Below are positions 16,201-24,404 of a DNA stretch of 64,000 nt, in pieces. The DNA is from Polynucleobacter corsicus. Its GTDB lineage: Bacteria; Pseudomonadota; Gammaproteobacteria; Burkholderiales; Burkholderiaceae. The notes beneath the pieces were generated by a model that had not been told where the DNA came from, ran no database searches, and saw nothing but the letters and a program-made list of their open reading frames with translations. Each line of letters starts with the position of its first letter. Position 1 is the stretch's first letter. The stretch covers positions 124,001-188,000 of the forward strand of contig NZ_CP061314.1 of the NCBI RefSeq assembly GCF_018688255.1, given 5' to 3'. The position numbers and the translations under genes are program-made.

Positions 16201-17394
16201 TTATTTTTCTAAGTAGCGTTGAGCTAGCTTGACCCAGTAGCTAACGCCTACGGGGATCAGTGCGTCATTAAAGTCATACGAAGGATTATGCAGATGACAT
16301 GGACCCATGCCATGACCTACCGAGCGGTGATCGCCATCACCATTACCTAGAAACACATAGCAACCCGGTTTCTCCAGCAGCATGAACGCAAAGTCTTCTG
16401 CACCCATGGTTGGGTCGATAGAGGTATTGACGTTTTGCGCTCCGACCAGCTCACTCATGACCTCGCTTGCAAAATGCACTTCCTTGTCATGATTGATAAG
16501 TGGGGGATAGTTGCGAGTAAAGCCCACTTCTGCTTGACAGTCAAATGCGCTAGATACGTTATGAGAGATTTCTCGTAAGCGTTGCTCAATCAAATCTAAA
16601 ACCTCTAAGGTGAACGTGCGAACGGTTCCACCAATAAACGCACTATCTGGAATGACATTACTTGTCTCGCCCGCATGGAACTGCGTTACCGATAACACTG
16701 CCGCATCTACTGGGCGCTTATTGCGTGTAATGATGCTTTGCAGGGCTTGCACAACTTGAGTACCAGCAAGCACGGGATCAGCACTATTGTGTGGCAAGGC
16801 GGCATGTCCACCCTTACCTCGAATGGTGATCTCAAAAGTATTGCTTGAGGCCATCATCGGCCCAGAAGTCACGCCAAAATGACCTTCAGCAAGTCCCGGC
16901 CAGTTGTGCAGACCAAAGACAGCATCGCAAGGAAATTGTTTAAAGAGTCCATCGTTAATCATTTCTTTCGCGCCAGCACCACCTTCTTCTGCTGGCTGAA
17001 AAATGAAAATGACTGATCCGGTAAAGTCTCGATGATTGGATAAGTATTGAGCGGCACCCAAGAGCATGGCAGTGTGACCATCGTGGCCGCAGGCATGCAT
17101 CTTGCCGGGATTCTTTGAAGTATGTTCAAAGTTATTGTGTTCTTGTAAAGGCAGCGCATCCATGTCGGCACGTAATCCAACCATTTTTCCTGGACCTAAT
17201 TCCCCGTCCAGCCTTCCAACAATTCCAGTTTTTCCAAGGCCGCGATACACCGTAATTCCCCAGCTCGAAAGCGCTTCGGCTACCAGATCAGACGTGCGAT
17301 TTTCTTCAAAACGCAATTCTGGATGCGCATGAATATTACGTCGGATCTCTTGAATAGCTGATGCGGAGTCTATGATTTCTGGAAGTAATCGCAT
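16201..17394 (-). CDS. M20-family amidohydrolase (hippurate hydrolase / aminoacylase-like)
   Basis: A 397-residue metallo-amidohydrolase of the M20D group. Metal-binding and catalytic motifs are GLRADMDALPLQEHN (about 74-88), MHACGHDGHTAMLLGAAQYL (98-117) and FQPAEEGGAGAKEMI (132-146). A dimerisation domain follows, then a C-terminal GAEDFAFML with a further metal ligand. Members cleave N-acyl amino acids such as hippurate or N-acetyl amino acids; the exact substrate cannot be told. It is transcribed leftward, 19 bases after bioD, so it may share the bioAFD transcript without an evident role in biotin synthesis. Confidence 0.9.
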   Translation of the reverse strand: MRLLPEIIDSASAIQEIRRNIHAHPELRFEENRTSDLVAEALSSWGITVYRGLGKTGIVGRLDGELGPGKMVGLRADMDALPLQEHNNFEHTSKNPGKMHACGHDGHTAMLLGAAQYLSNHRDFTGSVIFIFQPAEEGGAGAKEMINDGLFKQFPCDAVFGLHNWPGLAEGHFGVTSGPMMASSNTFEITIRGKGGHAALPHNSADPVLAGTQVVQALQSIITRNKRPVDAAVLSVTQFHAGETSNVIPDSAFIGGTVRTFTLEVLDLIEQRLREISHNVSSAFDCQAEVGFTRNYPPLINHDKEVHFASEVMSELVGAQNVNTSIDPTMGAEDFAFMLLEKPGCYVFLGNGDGDHRSVGHGMGPCHLHNPSYDFNDALIPVGVSYWVKLAQRYLEK

Positions 17395-17413
17395 AACTTC
17401 ATCTTATCTGAAT

Positions 17414-18136
17414 TTACTCAGGCAGTTTTATATGCCCTGCAGCAAATCGCAAGGCCTCTATGGAATAGGGGGCATTCTCTAATTTCTGAAGCTGCTGAGG
17501 AAGGGTTGGAACAAGGCCTAAAAAGGGCGCAAAAATTCGGTCCTTTAAGGTTTGAATATTTTCAGCTAACAGAGGCATGTCCTCTGAAAGCGTATTGGCT
17601 ACCCAACCCGCAATTGTCAACTGGCGCGACACAATGGCTTCACAAGTGAGTAGGGCATGATTAATGCAACCCAAGCGCATGCCCACAACGAGAATGACGG
17701 GTAAATCCATCGCCTGCGCTACATCCCCTAAATCTTCCTGCTCGTTTAGTGGGACCAAGAACCCACCTGCACCTTCAACCACTACCGAATTAAATGCTGA
17801 GGCCAATGCATTGAATTCATCCAAGATTAAGGTAGCATCTAAATGCACCTTATTTTTTTGGGCAACGAGATGAGGGGCTGCCGCCACATCTAAAACGAAT
17901 GGACAAAGACTTTGCTCGCCAGAATTAATTCCTAAGGCAATGCGCAATGTCTCTAAGTCTTCATTGAGTTTTTGGCCGCTAGCATCAATATAAGTGCCTG
18001 CAACCACGGGTTTGAAACCTATTGCGCGAATACCAGCTTCTCTCAGTTTAAGAATGAGTGCGCCGCTGACCAAAGTTTTGCCAACTTCAGTATCAGTGCC
18101 CGTAACAAAAAAACTGGTAGATGTACTCAGTGTCAT
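17414..18136 (-). CDS. bioD: Dethiobiotin synthetase
   Basis: BioD forms the ureido ring of dethiobiotin from DAPA, CO2 and ATP, the penultimate step of biotin synthesis. The 240-residue protein has the P-loop FFVTGTDTEVGKTLVSGAL at residues 9-27 and VVEGAGGFLVPL (about 118-129), the second nucleotide-binding element of the family. Its start overlaps the end of bioF by four bases (ATGA). It is the third gene of the leftward bioA-bioF-bioD operon. Confidence 0.96.
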   Translation of the reverse strand: MTLSTSTSFFVTGTDTEVGKTLVSGALILKLREAGIRAIGFKPVVAGTYIDASGQKLNEDLETLRIALGINSGEQSLCPFVLDVAAAPHLVAQKNKVHLDATLILDEFNALASAFNSVVVEGAGGFLVPLNEQEDLGDVAQAMDLPVILVVGMRLGCINHALLTCEAIVSRQLTIAGWVANTLSEDMPLLAENIQTLKDRIFAPFLGLVPTLPQQLQKLENAPYSIEALRFAAGHIKLPE

Positions 18137-19362
18137 AAGTTGCTTTTTACTTCTTGCTCAATTATCTGCAATGTCTTGATCAGCTCGCGTAAGTCATCAA
18201 CACTATGGTTTGCAGAAAAAGTGATGCGTAGACGAGAGCTGCCAACGGGAACGGTGGGCGGTCGGATTGCTGGAATCCAATAACCTGCCTCATCCAAGAG
18301 CTTAGCCGCTGCCAATGCGCTGGCATTGCCGCCTAAGATCACTGGCTGGATTGGGGTGGATGAAGGTGTTTTTTCCCAGTTTTGGAAAGTCATTTCATCA
18401 TGCCAAATTTGAATCAGTTGATTCAATTGTTTGCGACGTGCAATACCTTCCTTGCCCTCGATGAGTTCTAGGCTGGTAAGTAGAGTGTGTGCAATCGCTG
18501 GCGGCGTAGCAGTACTGTAAATATAGGGGCGCCCCTTTTGGATGAGCCATTCAATAAAGGGTGCAGCTGCACAAATAAATGCACCACTAACACCAGCCGC
18601 TTTACCAAGCGTGCCAATGTAAATAATTCTTTCTGAATATACGTCCGATTGCTCCAGAATGCCATGACCCTGTTCACCAAGCACGCCAAAACCATGCGCA
18701 TCATCAACCATCAGTAGCGCATCATATTGCTCGGCAAGATGTAGTAGATTTTTTATGGGCGCAATATCCCCATCCATACTAAAGACGCCATCGACCACAA
18801 TCAATTTGAGTGGATGTGTATCTTGCTGTAATAATTCTTCTAGAAAATCAAGATTTTGGTGATCAAACAAAGTCACCTTGGCTTTAGTTTGTGAACTTGC
18901 CAAGCGGACCCCATCAATCAAAGAGGCATGATTGAGTTTGGCTGAATAAATACTGACTTCACCTTGATTGGCAAGTCTACTAAGGCCGGTAATCGCGTTG
19001 ATGTTCGCAAGATAACCAGTACTAAAGAACAATGCTCTTGCATCGGGGATATGTTTACTCTCACAAGCTGCTAATTTTTTTTCAAGTAAATCATGCGCAA
19101 CGCTATGGCCGCTGATTAAGTGTGATGCACCGCTACCAACTCCATATCGTTTTGCGCCTTCCGCAAGCGCAGTAACCAACTCAGGGTGATTGGCTAGGCC
19201 TAAGTAGTCGTTACTACAAAACGCTTTGAGTTCTCGTTGATCAACCTGGGCCTTGGTGTCACAGGGTGATGCGGTGGTACGCAACTTACGCCTAAGCAAC
19301 TGCGCATCTAGATCGGCAATCTGATGCTCTGCCATATCTCGAGCTTTAAAGTTTTCACTCAT
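18133..19362 (-). CDS. bioF: 8-amino-7-oxononanoate synthase
   Basis: BioF condenses pimeloyl-ACP (or -CoA) with L-alanine in a PLP-dependent reaction. The 409-residue alpha-oxoamine synthase contains FCSNDYLGLANHPEL, GSGASHLISGHS, LNHASLIDGVRLA and VDDAHGFGVLGEQGHGI. The PLP lysine is in IIYIGTLGKAAGVSGAFI. Length and motif order are normal. It overlaps bioA upstream by four bases and bioD downstream by four bases, indicating tight translational coupling. Confidence 0.96.
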   Translation of the reverse strand: MSENFKARDMAEHQIADLDAQLLRRKLRTTASPCDTKAQVDQRELKAFCSNDYLGLANHPELVTALAEGAKRYGVGSGASHLISGHSVAHDLLEKKLAACESKHIPDARALFFSTGYLANINAITGLSRLANQGEVSIYSAKLNHASLIDGVRLASSQTKAKVTLFDHQNLDFLEELLQQDTHPLKLIVVDGVFSMDGDIAPIKNLLHLAEQYDALLMVDDAHGFGVLGEQGHGILEQSDVYSERIIYIGTLGKAAGVSGAFICAAAPFIEWLIQKGRPYIYSTATPPAIAHTLLTSLELIEGKEGIARRKQLNQLIQIWHDEMTFQNWEKTPSSTPIQPVILGGNASALAAAKLLDEAGYWIPAIRPPTVPVGSSRLRITFSANHSVDDLRELIKTLQIIEQEVKSNL

Positions 19363-20705
19363 ACCAGAACCTGATTGAGAGCGTGCTGTACAGAGACACC
19401 CATTTGCATCGTTTCTTCTGAAGAAAGAATATAGGGCGGCATGACGTAAATCGTATTACCAATAGGTCTGATCAGAATACCCTCTGCCATCCCTGCTGAA
19501 AACATCTCTCGTGAAAACGTAGCTGAATTATTTAGTGATTCAGGTTTGACATCAAAGGCGAGGATCATGCCCTGCTGGCGCCAATGTTCAATACGTAGAT
19601 CTGCTTTTGCCCAAGCAAATGCCTTAGCAAGATCTTGGCTACGTTCAATATTTTTTTCAAGAACAGATTCAGTTTCGAAGATTTCTAGGCAGGCGAGGGC
19701 AGCAGCGCATGCTAATGGGTTGCCTGTGTAGGAGTGCGAGTGTAAGAAACCTTGTTGCAGTTGATCGCCATAAAAGGCACGATAAATTTTGTCAGTTGTC
19801 ATGGAGAGTGATAAGGGAAGATATCCACCACTGATGCCTTTAGAAAGCGTCAAGAAGTCCGGCCAAATTTCTGCATGCTCACAAGCAAAAAACTTTCCTG
19901 ATCGACCACAGCCTACTGCGATCTCATCGGCGATGAGGTGAATGTTGTAACGATCACAGATTGATCTGACAAGGCACAAATATACAGGAGAGTACATTGC
20001 CATTTGCCCAGCGCATTGAACGAGTGGTTCAATAATGATTGCGGCGATATTGTGATGTTCTGTCTTCAGTAACTCTTCTAATTTTTCTGCTGCCCATATG
20101 GCAACATCGTCAGCGCTTTCACCGGGCCTTGCTTTGCGAGTATCTGGCGACGGTACGGTAAAAACATCTTGCAATAGTGATCCATAAGCTTCTCGAAAGA
20201 TCGCCACATCAGTGACTGCTAATGCGCCCAAAGTTTCACCGTGGTAACCATTTTCTAAGCAGACAAATTTTTTCTTTTGGGGTTGATGATTCAGTCGCCA
20301 GTAGTGATGACTCATCTTCAAAGCAATCTCTACCGCAGACGCACCATCGGATGCAAAAAACACGTGACCCAAATGACCTTGAGTTAGGGCGGATAGTTTC
20401 TCGGACAGCTCTATAACGGGAGGGTGGGTAAATCCGGCGAGCATGACATGCTCAATTTTTTCAAGCTGACTCGTAATGGCTTGGTTAATGCGCGGATTGG
20501 AATGCCCAAACAGATTAGTCCACCAAGAGCTGATGCAATCTAGGAGGGCATTGCCCTGGTCATCGAAGAGCCAAGCGCCCTTACCTTTAGTAATGGCGAT
20601 TAATGGCAAGGACTCGTGATGCTTCATCTGAGTGCAGGGATGCCAAACGGCATCTAGGCTGCGATCAACCAGAGAGGTTTGATTTGGATCAGAAATAAGC
20701 TTCAT
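19359..20705 (-). CDS. bioA: Adenosylmethionine-8-amino-7-oxononanoate aminotransferase
   Basis: BioA transfers the amino group of S-adenosylmethionine to KAPA, giving DAPA. The 448-residue class III aminotransferase begins DAVWHPCTQMKHHE, the W-P-x-T-Q signature of BioA. It also has SWWTNLFGHSNPRIN, LENGYHGETLGALAVTD and LIADEIAVGCGRSGKFFACEHA, and the PLP lysine in FLTLSKGISGGYLPLS. It heads the leftward bio operon and is divergent from bioB, 89 bases away. I see no BirA-type or BioR-type operator in that gap. Confidence 0.96.
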   Translation of the reverse strand: MKLISDPNQTSLVDRSLDAVWHPCTQMKHHESLPLIAITKGKGAWLFDDQGNALLDCISSWWTNLFGHSNPRINQAITSQLEKIEHVMLAGFTHPPVIELSEKLSALTQGHLGHVFFASDGASAVEIALKMSHHYWRLNHQPQKKKFVCLENGYHGETLGALAVTDVAIFREAYGSLLQDVFTVPSPDTRKARPGESADDVAIWAAEKLEELLKTEHHNIAAIIIEPLVQCAGQMAMYSPVYLCLVRSICDRYNIHLIADEIAVGCGRSGKFFACEHAEIWPDFLTLSKGISGGYLPLSLSMTTDKIYRAFYGDQLQQGFLHSHSYTGNPLACAAALACLEIFETESVLEKNIERSQDLAKAFAWAKADLRIEHWRQQGMILAFDVKPESLNNSATFSREMFSAGMAEGILIRPIGNTIYVMPPYILSSEETMQMGVSVQHALNQVLV

Positions 20706-20794
20706 GTTTGGTATTTGACCACTAGTTTTTCCTAATTTAGGCCTGTATCTGTTATGTTTATGGCTTGAATTGATCTATTTTCTGGAATTCGACC

Positions 20795-21832
20795 ATGCAG
20801 GCCACCCAAACTATTGAAAAACCCCTCACCCAAGTCAAGTCTCAAAAGGATTTGCATAAGGTGGTTGATGCTTTGGGCGCTTGGTCGGTAGCCCAGGTTG
20901 AGGCTCTATTTGCTCTGCCATTGAGCGATTTGATGTTCAAGGCACAAGAGACACATCGTGCCCACTTCCCTGATGGTGATGTGGAATTGGCTACGCTGTT
21001 GTCAATCAAGACCGGCGGTTGTCCCGAGGATTGTGGATATTGCCCTCAGGCGGCTCGTTATGACACTGATGTCAAAGCGAACAAGTTAATGGATTTAGAT
21101 GAGGTGCTTGAGGCTGCCAAAGCAGCCAAGGCTGCTGGTTCAAACCGTTTTTGTATGGGCGCCGCTTGGCGGGAGCCCAAAGATCGCGATATTGAAAAAG
21201 TCGCCGCCATGATTAAGGGTGTCAAGGCTTTAGGCCTTGAAACCTGTGCGACCCTGGGGATGCTAGAGCCCAATCAGGCTCAAGCCCTACAAGAGGCAGG
21301 CTTAGATTTCTATAACCACAACCTAGATACCAGCGAGGACTTCTATCGCTCAGTAATCTCTACTCGGGGCTATCAAGACCGGTTGGACACGATTTCTAAT
21401 GTGCGTGCTGTAGGCATGTCAGTATGTTGTGGCGGTATTGTGGGCATGGGTGAGTCCCGTGAACAACGAGCAGCCTTCTTGGCGCGTTTGGCTAATTTAA
21501 GTCCGTATCCAGAGTCAGTCCCCATTAACCATTTGGTACCTGTAGCAGGAACGCCTTTGGCAGATCAGAGGCCCTTAGATCCATTGGAATTTGTGAGAAC
21601 CATTGCTGTAGCTCGTATCACTATGCCGCGTGCACGTGTGCGTCTCTCAGCTGGACGTCAGGAGCTGGGTAGGGCAGTTCAGGCCATGTGCTTCCAGGCT
21701 GGTGCCAATTCGATTTTCTATGGTGAGCAACTACTCACTACCGGTAATCCCGAGGCAGAACAAGACCGTGAGCTATTGGCTGAGTTAGGCTTGAAGACTA
21801 AGCAGAGCAGCAAAACAGAGGTTTTAGTCTAA
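20795..21832 (+). CDS. bioB: Biotin synthase
   Basis: BioB is a radical SAM enzyme that inserts sulfur into dethiobiotin. The 345-residue protein has the [4Fe-4S] motif GGCPEDCGYC, with Cys76, Cys80 and Cys83. Other family elements are NHNLDTSEDFYRSVISTRGYQDRL, SVCCGGIVGMGESREQR and RVRLSAGRQELG, where the last holds the [2Fe-2S] arginine ligand. It is divergent from bioA and followed 13 bases later by coq7. Together with bioAFD it covers all ring-assembly steps; genes for pimeloyl supply such as bioC and bioH are not in the window. Confidence 0.97.
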   Translation: MQATQTIEKPLTQVKSQKDLHKVVDALGAWSVAQVEALFALPLSDLMFKAQETHRAHFPDGDVELATLLSIKTGGCPEDCGYCPQAARYDTDVKANKLMDLDEVLEAAKAAKAAGSNRFCMGAAWREPKDRDIEKVAAMIKGVKALGLETCATLGMLEPNQAQALQEAGLDFYNHNLDTSEDFYRSVISTRGYQDRLDTISNVRAVGMSVCCGGIVGMGESREQRAAFLARLANLSPYPESVPINHLVPVAGTPLADQRPLDPLEFVRTIAVARITMPRARVRLSAGRQELGRAVQAMCFQAGANSIFYGEQLLTTGNPEAEQDRELLAELGLKTKQSSKTEVLV

Positions 21833-21845
21833 TTTTCACCAGCTT

Positions 21846-22475
21846 ATGGCACTAATCGATCGCTTCATTATTGAGTTTGATACAGCCCTACGCTCGGTAG
21901 TCGGGGGTGCTCATGCCCATCGTCCAATGCCGGGTTCCAATGCCCCATCAAGCGGATTATTGGATGCCAAAGAGCGAGAACATGCAGCTGGATTAATGCG
22001 TGTGAATCATGTTGGCGAGGTCTGCGCTCAAGCTCTTTATCAAGCTCAAAAATTAGTAGCTCGCAACCCTGAAATTCGGCAGATGTTAGATGACTCTGGC
22101 CAAGAAGAAATGGACCATTTGGCTTGGTGCGAAACACGCCTCCAAGAGTTGGGCTCGCACACCAGTTATCTCAACCCGATTTGGTATGCAGGGTCCTTTG
22201 CCATCGGCATGGCTGCTGGCTTGGCGGGTGATAAGTGGAGCCTGGGATTTGTTGCTGAAACCGAAAAGCAGGTAGAGAATCACCTCGAGAGTCATCTCGA
22301 AACATTGCCTGCAGAAGATGAGCGTTCTCGCGCAATTGTTAACCAAATGCGTATCGATGAAATTGAGCATGGACAAGCCGCAATTTTGGCTGGTGGAGCG
22401 GTTTTACCGAAACCCATTCAGGGTCTAATGCAGGTAATGTCTAAAGTGATGACAAGTACTGCTTACAAAATTTAG
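21846..22475 (+). CDS. coq7: 3-demethoxyubiquinol 3-hydroxylase (Coq7, diiron)
   Basis: Coq7 hydroxylates demethoxyubiquinol at a late step of ubiquinone synthesis and in many bacteria replaces UbiF. The 209-residue protein is a four-helix diiron protein. Ligands are visible in MRVNHVGEVCAQALYQ and EEMDHLAWCETRLQELG, and in the second half around ENHLESHLETLP and RIDEIEHGQAA, giving two ExxH-type pairs. It follows bioB closely. Downstream is the 271-base gap that holds the mraZ control region. Confidence 0.95.
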   Translation: MALIDRFIIEFDTALRSVVGGAHAHRPMPGSNAPSSGLLDAKEREHAAGLMRVNHVGEVCAQALYQAQKLVARNPEIRQMLDDSGQEEMDHLAWCETRLQELGSHTSYLNPIWYAGSFAIGMAAGLAGDKWSLGFVAETEKQVENHLESHLETLPAEDERSRAIVNQMRIDEIEHGQAAILAGGAVLPKPIQGLMQVMSKVMTSTAYKI

Positions 22476-22505
22476 TTCTAAATTATTTATTTCGGATATT
22501 TTTCT

Positions 22506-22535
22506 TTGAAGTACTGTTCATTAATACAGTATATT
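22506..22535 (+). promoter_or_regulatory. Putative LexA (SOS) box within a sigma-70-like promoter
   Basis: TACTGT-N8-ACAGTA at 22512-22531 has both half-sites identical to the E. coli LexA box consensus. It lies between TTGAAG (22506-22511, -35-like) and TATATT (22530-22535, -10-like, five of six to consensus) with an 18-base spacer. This geometry is that of a LexA-repressed promoter directed toward mraZ, whose start is 216 bases downstream of the box. No other gene lies between. Function is inferred from sequence alone. Confidence 0.65.
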
Positions 22536-22690
22536 TATCTATTATTAGGCTTGATATCTAAGACCTATTCTTAAGTATATTTTCCAAGCCATTGTTTCAA
22601 GTAGCATTTTTATAGGCACCATTTTATCAACATATGACGCTAAGTGTTTGTAATCACTAGGAAATTTCCTAAAAAATAAGCCAAAAACAC

Positions 22691-22743
22691 TTGACCCTCT
22701 TAATACGATCCTCTAAAGTGGGAGGAAGTGTGAAAAAGTGGGG
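22691..22743 (+). promoter_or_regulatory. Proximal mraZ promoter and MraZ operator repeats
   Basis: TTGACC (22691-22696) and TAAAGT (22714-22719) with a 17-base spacer form a plausible sigma-70 promoter. Directly after it come three direct repeats with a 10-bp period: TGGGA (22719), TGTGA (22729) and TGGGG (22739). MraZ is known to bind TGGG-type repeats of this spacing upstream of its own gene, so this is the expected autoregulatory site of the dcw cluster. The last repeat overlaps the ribosome-binding region of mraZ. Confidence 0.7.
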
Positions 22744-22746
22744 TAA

Positions 22747-23178
22747 ATGGTGTTTCAAGGTGCGTCAGCTCTCAATTTAGATGCAAAAGGCCGCATGTCT
22801 GTGCCGGCAAAGCATCGTGACGCCTTGTTAGTTCAAGGTGAGGGTCGAATTACGCTCACAAAACACCCTAACGGATGCCTACTGCTATTCCCTCGACCCG
22901 AGTGGGAAACTTTTCGTTCACGTGTAGCGCAATTGCCGATGGATGCCCATTGGTGGCGCCGTATTTTCCTTGGCAATGCCGCAGAAGTCGATTTGGACAG
23001 CGCCGGAAGAATTTTGGTGAGCCCAGAGTTGCGATCAGCCGCTGACATTGAAAAAGAAGTGATGTTGCTCGGTATGGGTAGTCATCTAGAGTTGTGGGAC
23101 GCCGCTACTTACGCTGCAAAAGAACAGGCTGCCATTGCACAAGGTATGCCTGAAGCCCTGAAGCAATTTAATTTTTGA
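22747..23178 (+). CDS. mraZ: Transcriptional regulator MraZ
   Basis: A 143-residue protein with two AbrB-like (SpoVT/MraZ) repeats. The first contains ALNLDAKGRMSVPAKHRDAL (10-29) and the second EVDLDSAGRILVSPELRSAA (79-98); both have the D-x-x-GR motif of the family. MraZ forms a ring-shaped oligomer and represses the division and cell-wall cluster it heads. Three phased operator repeats lie just upstream. It is the first gene of a rightward run that continues to lpxC. Confidence 0.97.
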   Translation: MVFQGASALNLDAKGRMSVPAKHRDALLVQGEGRITLTKHPNGCLLLFPRPEWETFRSRVAQLPMDAHWWRRIFLGNAAEVDLDSAGRILVSPELRSAADIEKEVMLLGMGSHLELWDAATYAAKEQAAIAQGMPEALKQFNF

Positions 23179-23190
23179 TGACAGGGTGCC

Positions 23191-24141
23191 ATGAACATAA
23201 CTCATCGCCCAGTATTACTGGCCGAGGCGGTGACGGCGCTGGTCAGTGGACCACTCATCACCTCTTCTGCAGCTTCAAAAAATCTACTCTTGATCGATGG
23301 AACCTTTGGGCGCGGTGGTCATACTCAAGCCTTATTGGCGCAACTACCTGCCAATGCGCGAATGATTTCTTTCGACAAGGATTTGGATGCGATCGCAGTA
23401 GCGGAAAAAATCAACGACTCTCGTTTACGCATCGTGCACGACAGTTTTGCGCAGATGGATCAGTACGCGGACCCAGAGTCAGTCGATGGAATTTTGCTAG
23501 ATCTTGGCATCAGCTCTCCACAAGTAGACGAAGCACATCGTGGATTTTCTTTTCGCAAAGATGGTCCGCTCGATATGCGCATGAATACGGATCAGGGCTT
23601 GACGGCAGCCCAATGGTTGGAGCAAGCATCGCAAGAGGACATCACCCGCGTGATTAAGACTTATGGTGAGGAACGTTTTGCATCTCAGATTGCTAGAGCT
23701 ATTGTGGCTAAGCGAGAAGAAGGCTTATCTCCAAAAACAACCTTGCAATTAGCAGGTCTGGTAGCCAGCGTGGTTCGTACAAGAGAAGTTGGTCAAGATC
23801 CTGCGACTCGTACATTCCAAGCACTCCGAATTTTTATTAACCGTGAGTTAGAAGATTTAGAGCTCGGATTAAAGGCGGCGCTCAATTTATTGAAGCCAGG
23901 CGCGCGCTTAGCAGTGATTAGCTTTCATTCTCTTGAGGATCGGATTGTGAAGCAGTTCTTGCAGTCACACGCCAAGGTTGAAGTGCCTCGAGGTTTGCCT
24001 GTCCGCGATCGAGATTTACCGCAAAGTGACTTAGAGATTATTGGACGTGTTAAGCCAAGCGCTGATGAGATTCGAGAGAATCCTCGCGCTCGTTCCGCCA
24101 TCATGCGTGTTGCTGAAAAACGCGCAGGAGTGCTAGCTTGA
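23191..24141 (+). CDS. rsmH: 16S rRNA (cytosine-1402-N4)-methyltransferase RsmH
   Basis: RsmH (MraW) methylates the N4 of C1402 in the decoding centre of 16S rRNA using SAM. The 316-residue protein shows HRPVLLAEAV at its start, the SAM site LLIDGTFGRGGHTQALL, DGILLDLGISSPQVDEAHRGFSFRKDGPLDMRM, TRTFQALRIFINREL and LAVISFHSLEDRIVKQFL, all diagnostic. It follows mraZ by 12 bases. Its TGA stop overlaps the TTG start of ftsL. Confidence 0.98.
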   Translation: MNITHRPVLLAEAVTALVSGPLITSSAASKNLLLIDGTFGRGGHTQALLAQLPANARMISFDKDLDAIAVAEKINDSRLRIVHDSFAQMDQYADPESVDGILLDLGISSPQVDEAHRGFSFRKDGPLDMRMNTDQGLTAAQWLEQASQEDITRVIKTYGEERFASQIARAIVAKREEGLSPKTTLQLAGLVASVVRTREVGQDPATRTFQALRIFINRELEDLELGLKAALNLLKPGARLAVISFHSLEDRIVKQFLQSHAKVEVPRGLPVRDRDLPQSDLEIIGRVKPSADEIRENPRARSAIMRVAEKRAGVLA

Positions 24142-24404
24142 ATCGCGCCACGCTTACCTTGCTGGTATTGCTATTAGTTTGCGCGCTATCTTTGGTCGCA
24201 GCGCAGCAGCGTACGCGTAAATTATTTATTTCGCTAGATCGCGCACAAATCGAAGAGCGCAAACTCAATCAGGACTGGTTACGCTTGGAGTATGAGCAGC
24301 GTAATTTATCGAAGTCCGCACGAATTCGTGATGTTGCGCGTAATCAGTTGCATATGGTCCCTATATCTCCAGAGCGTACTTTGTACTTGAAGGAGGCTAG
24401 ATGA
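24138..24404 (+). CDS. ftsL: Cell division protein FtsL
   Basis: An 88-residue bitopic protein with a short N-terminus, one membrane helix (TLLVLLLVCALSLVAAQ, about residues 5-21), then a periplasmic coiled coil (RAQIEERKLNQDWLRLEYEQRNLSKSARI). FtsL works with FtsB and FtsQ to activate septal FtsWI synthase. The start is a TTG at 24138 overlapping the rsmH stop (TTGA); no better start fits. Its end overlaps the ftsI ATG by four bases. Confidence 0.92.
   Translation: MNRATLTLLVLLLVCALSLVAAQQRTRKLFISLDRAQIEERKLNQDWLRLEYEQRNLSKSARIRDVARNQLHMVPISPERTLYLKEAR

Noticed and set aside
20706..20794. Biotin operator (BirA or BioR type) between bioA and bioB
   Set aside because: I searched the gap by eye for the known inverted repeats and found none; only weak promoter-like hexamers are present.
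21868..22376. Leftward frames of 89 and 96 codons downstream of the LexA-like box, as possible SOS-regulated genes
   Set aside because: Both lie fully antisense to the well-conserved coq7 and show no protein-like pattern; the promoter hexamers around the box point rightward.
22634..22660. Small frame from the ATG at 22634 in the mraZ leader
   Set aside because: Only eight codons before a stop, no ribosome-binding site, no recognisable leader-peptide pattern.
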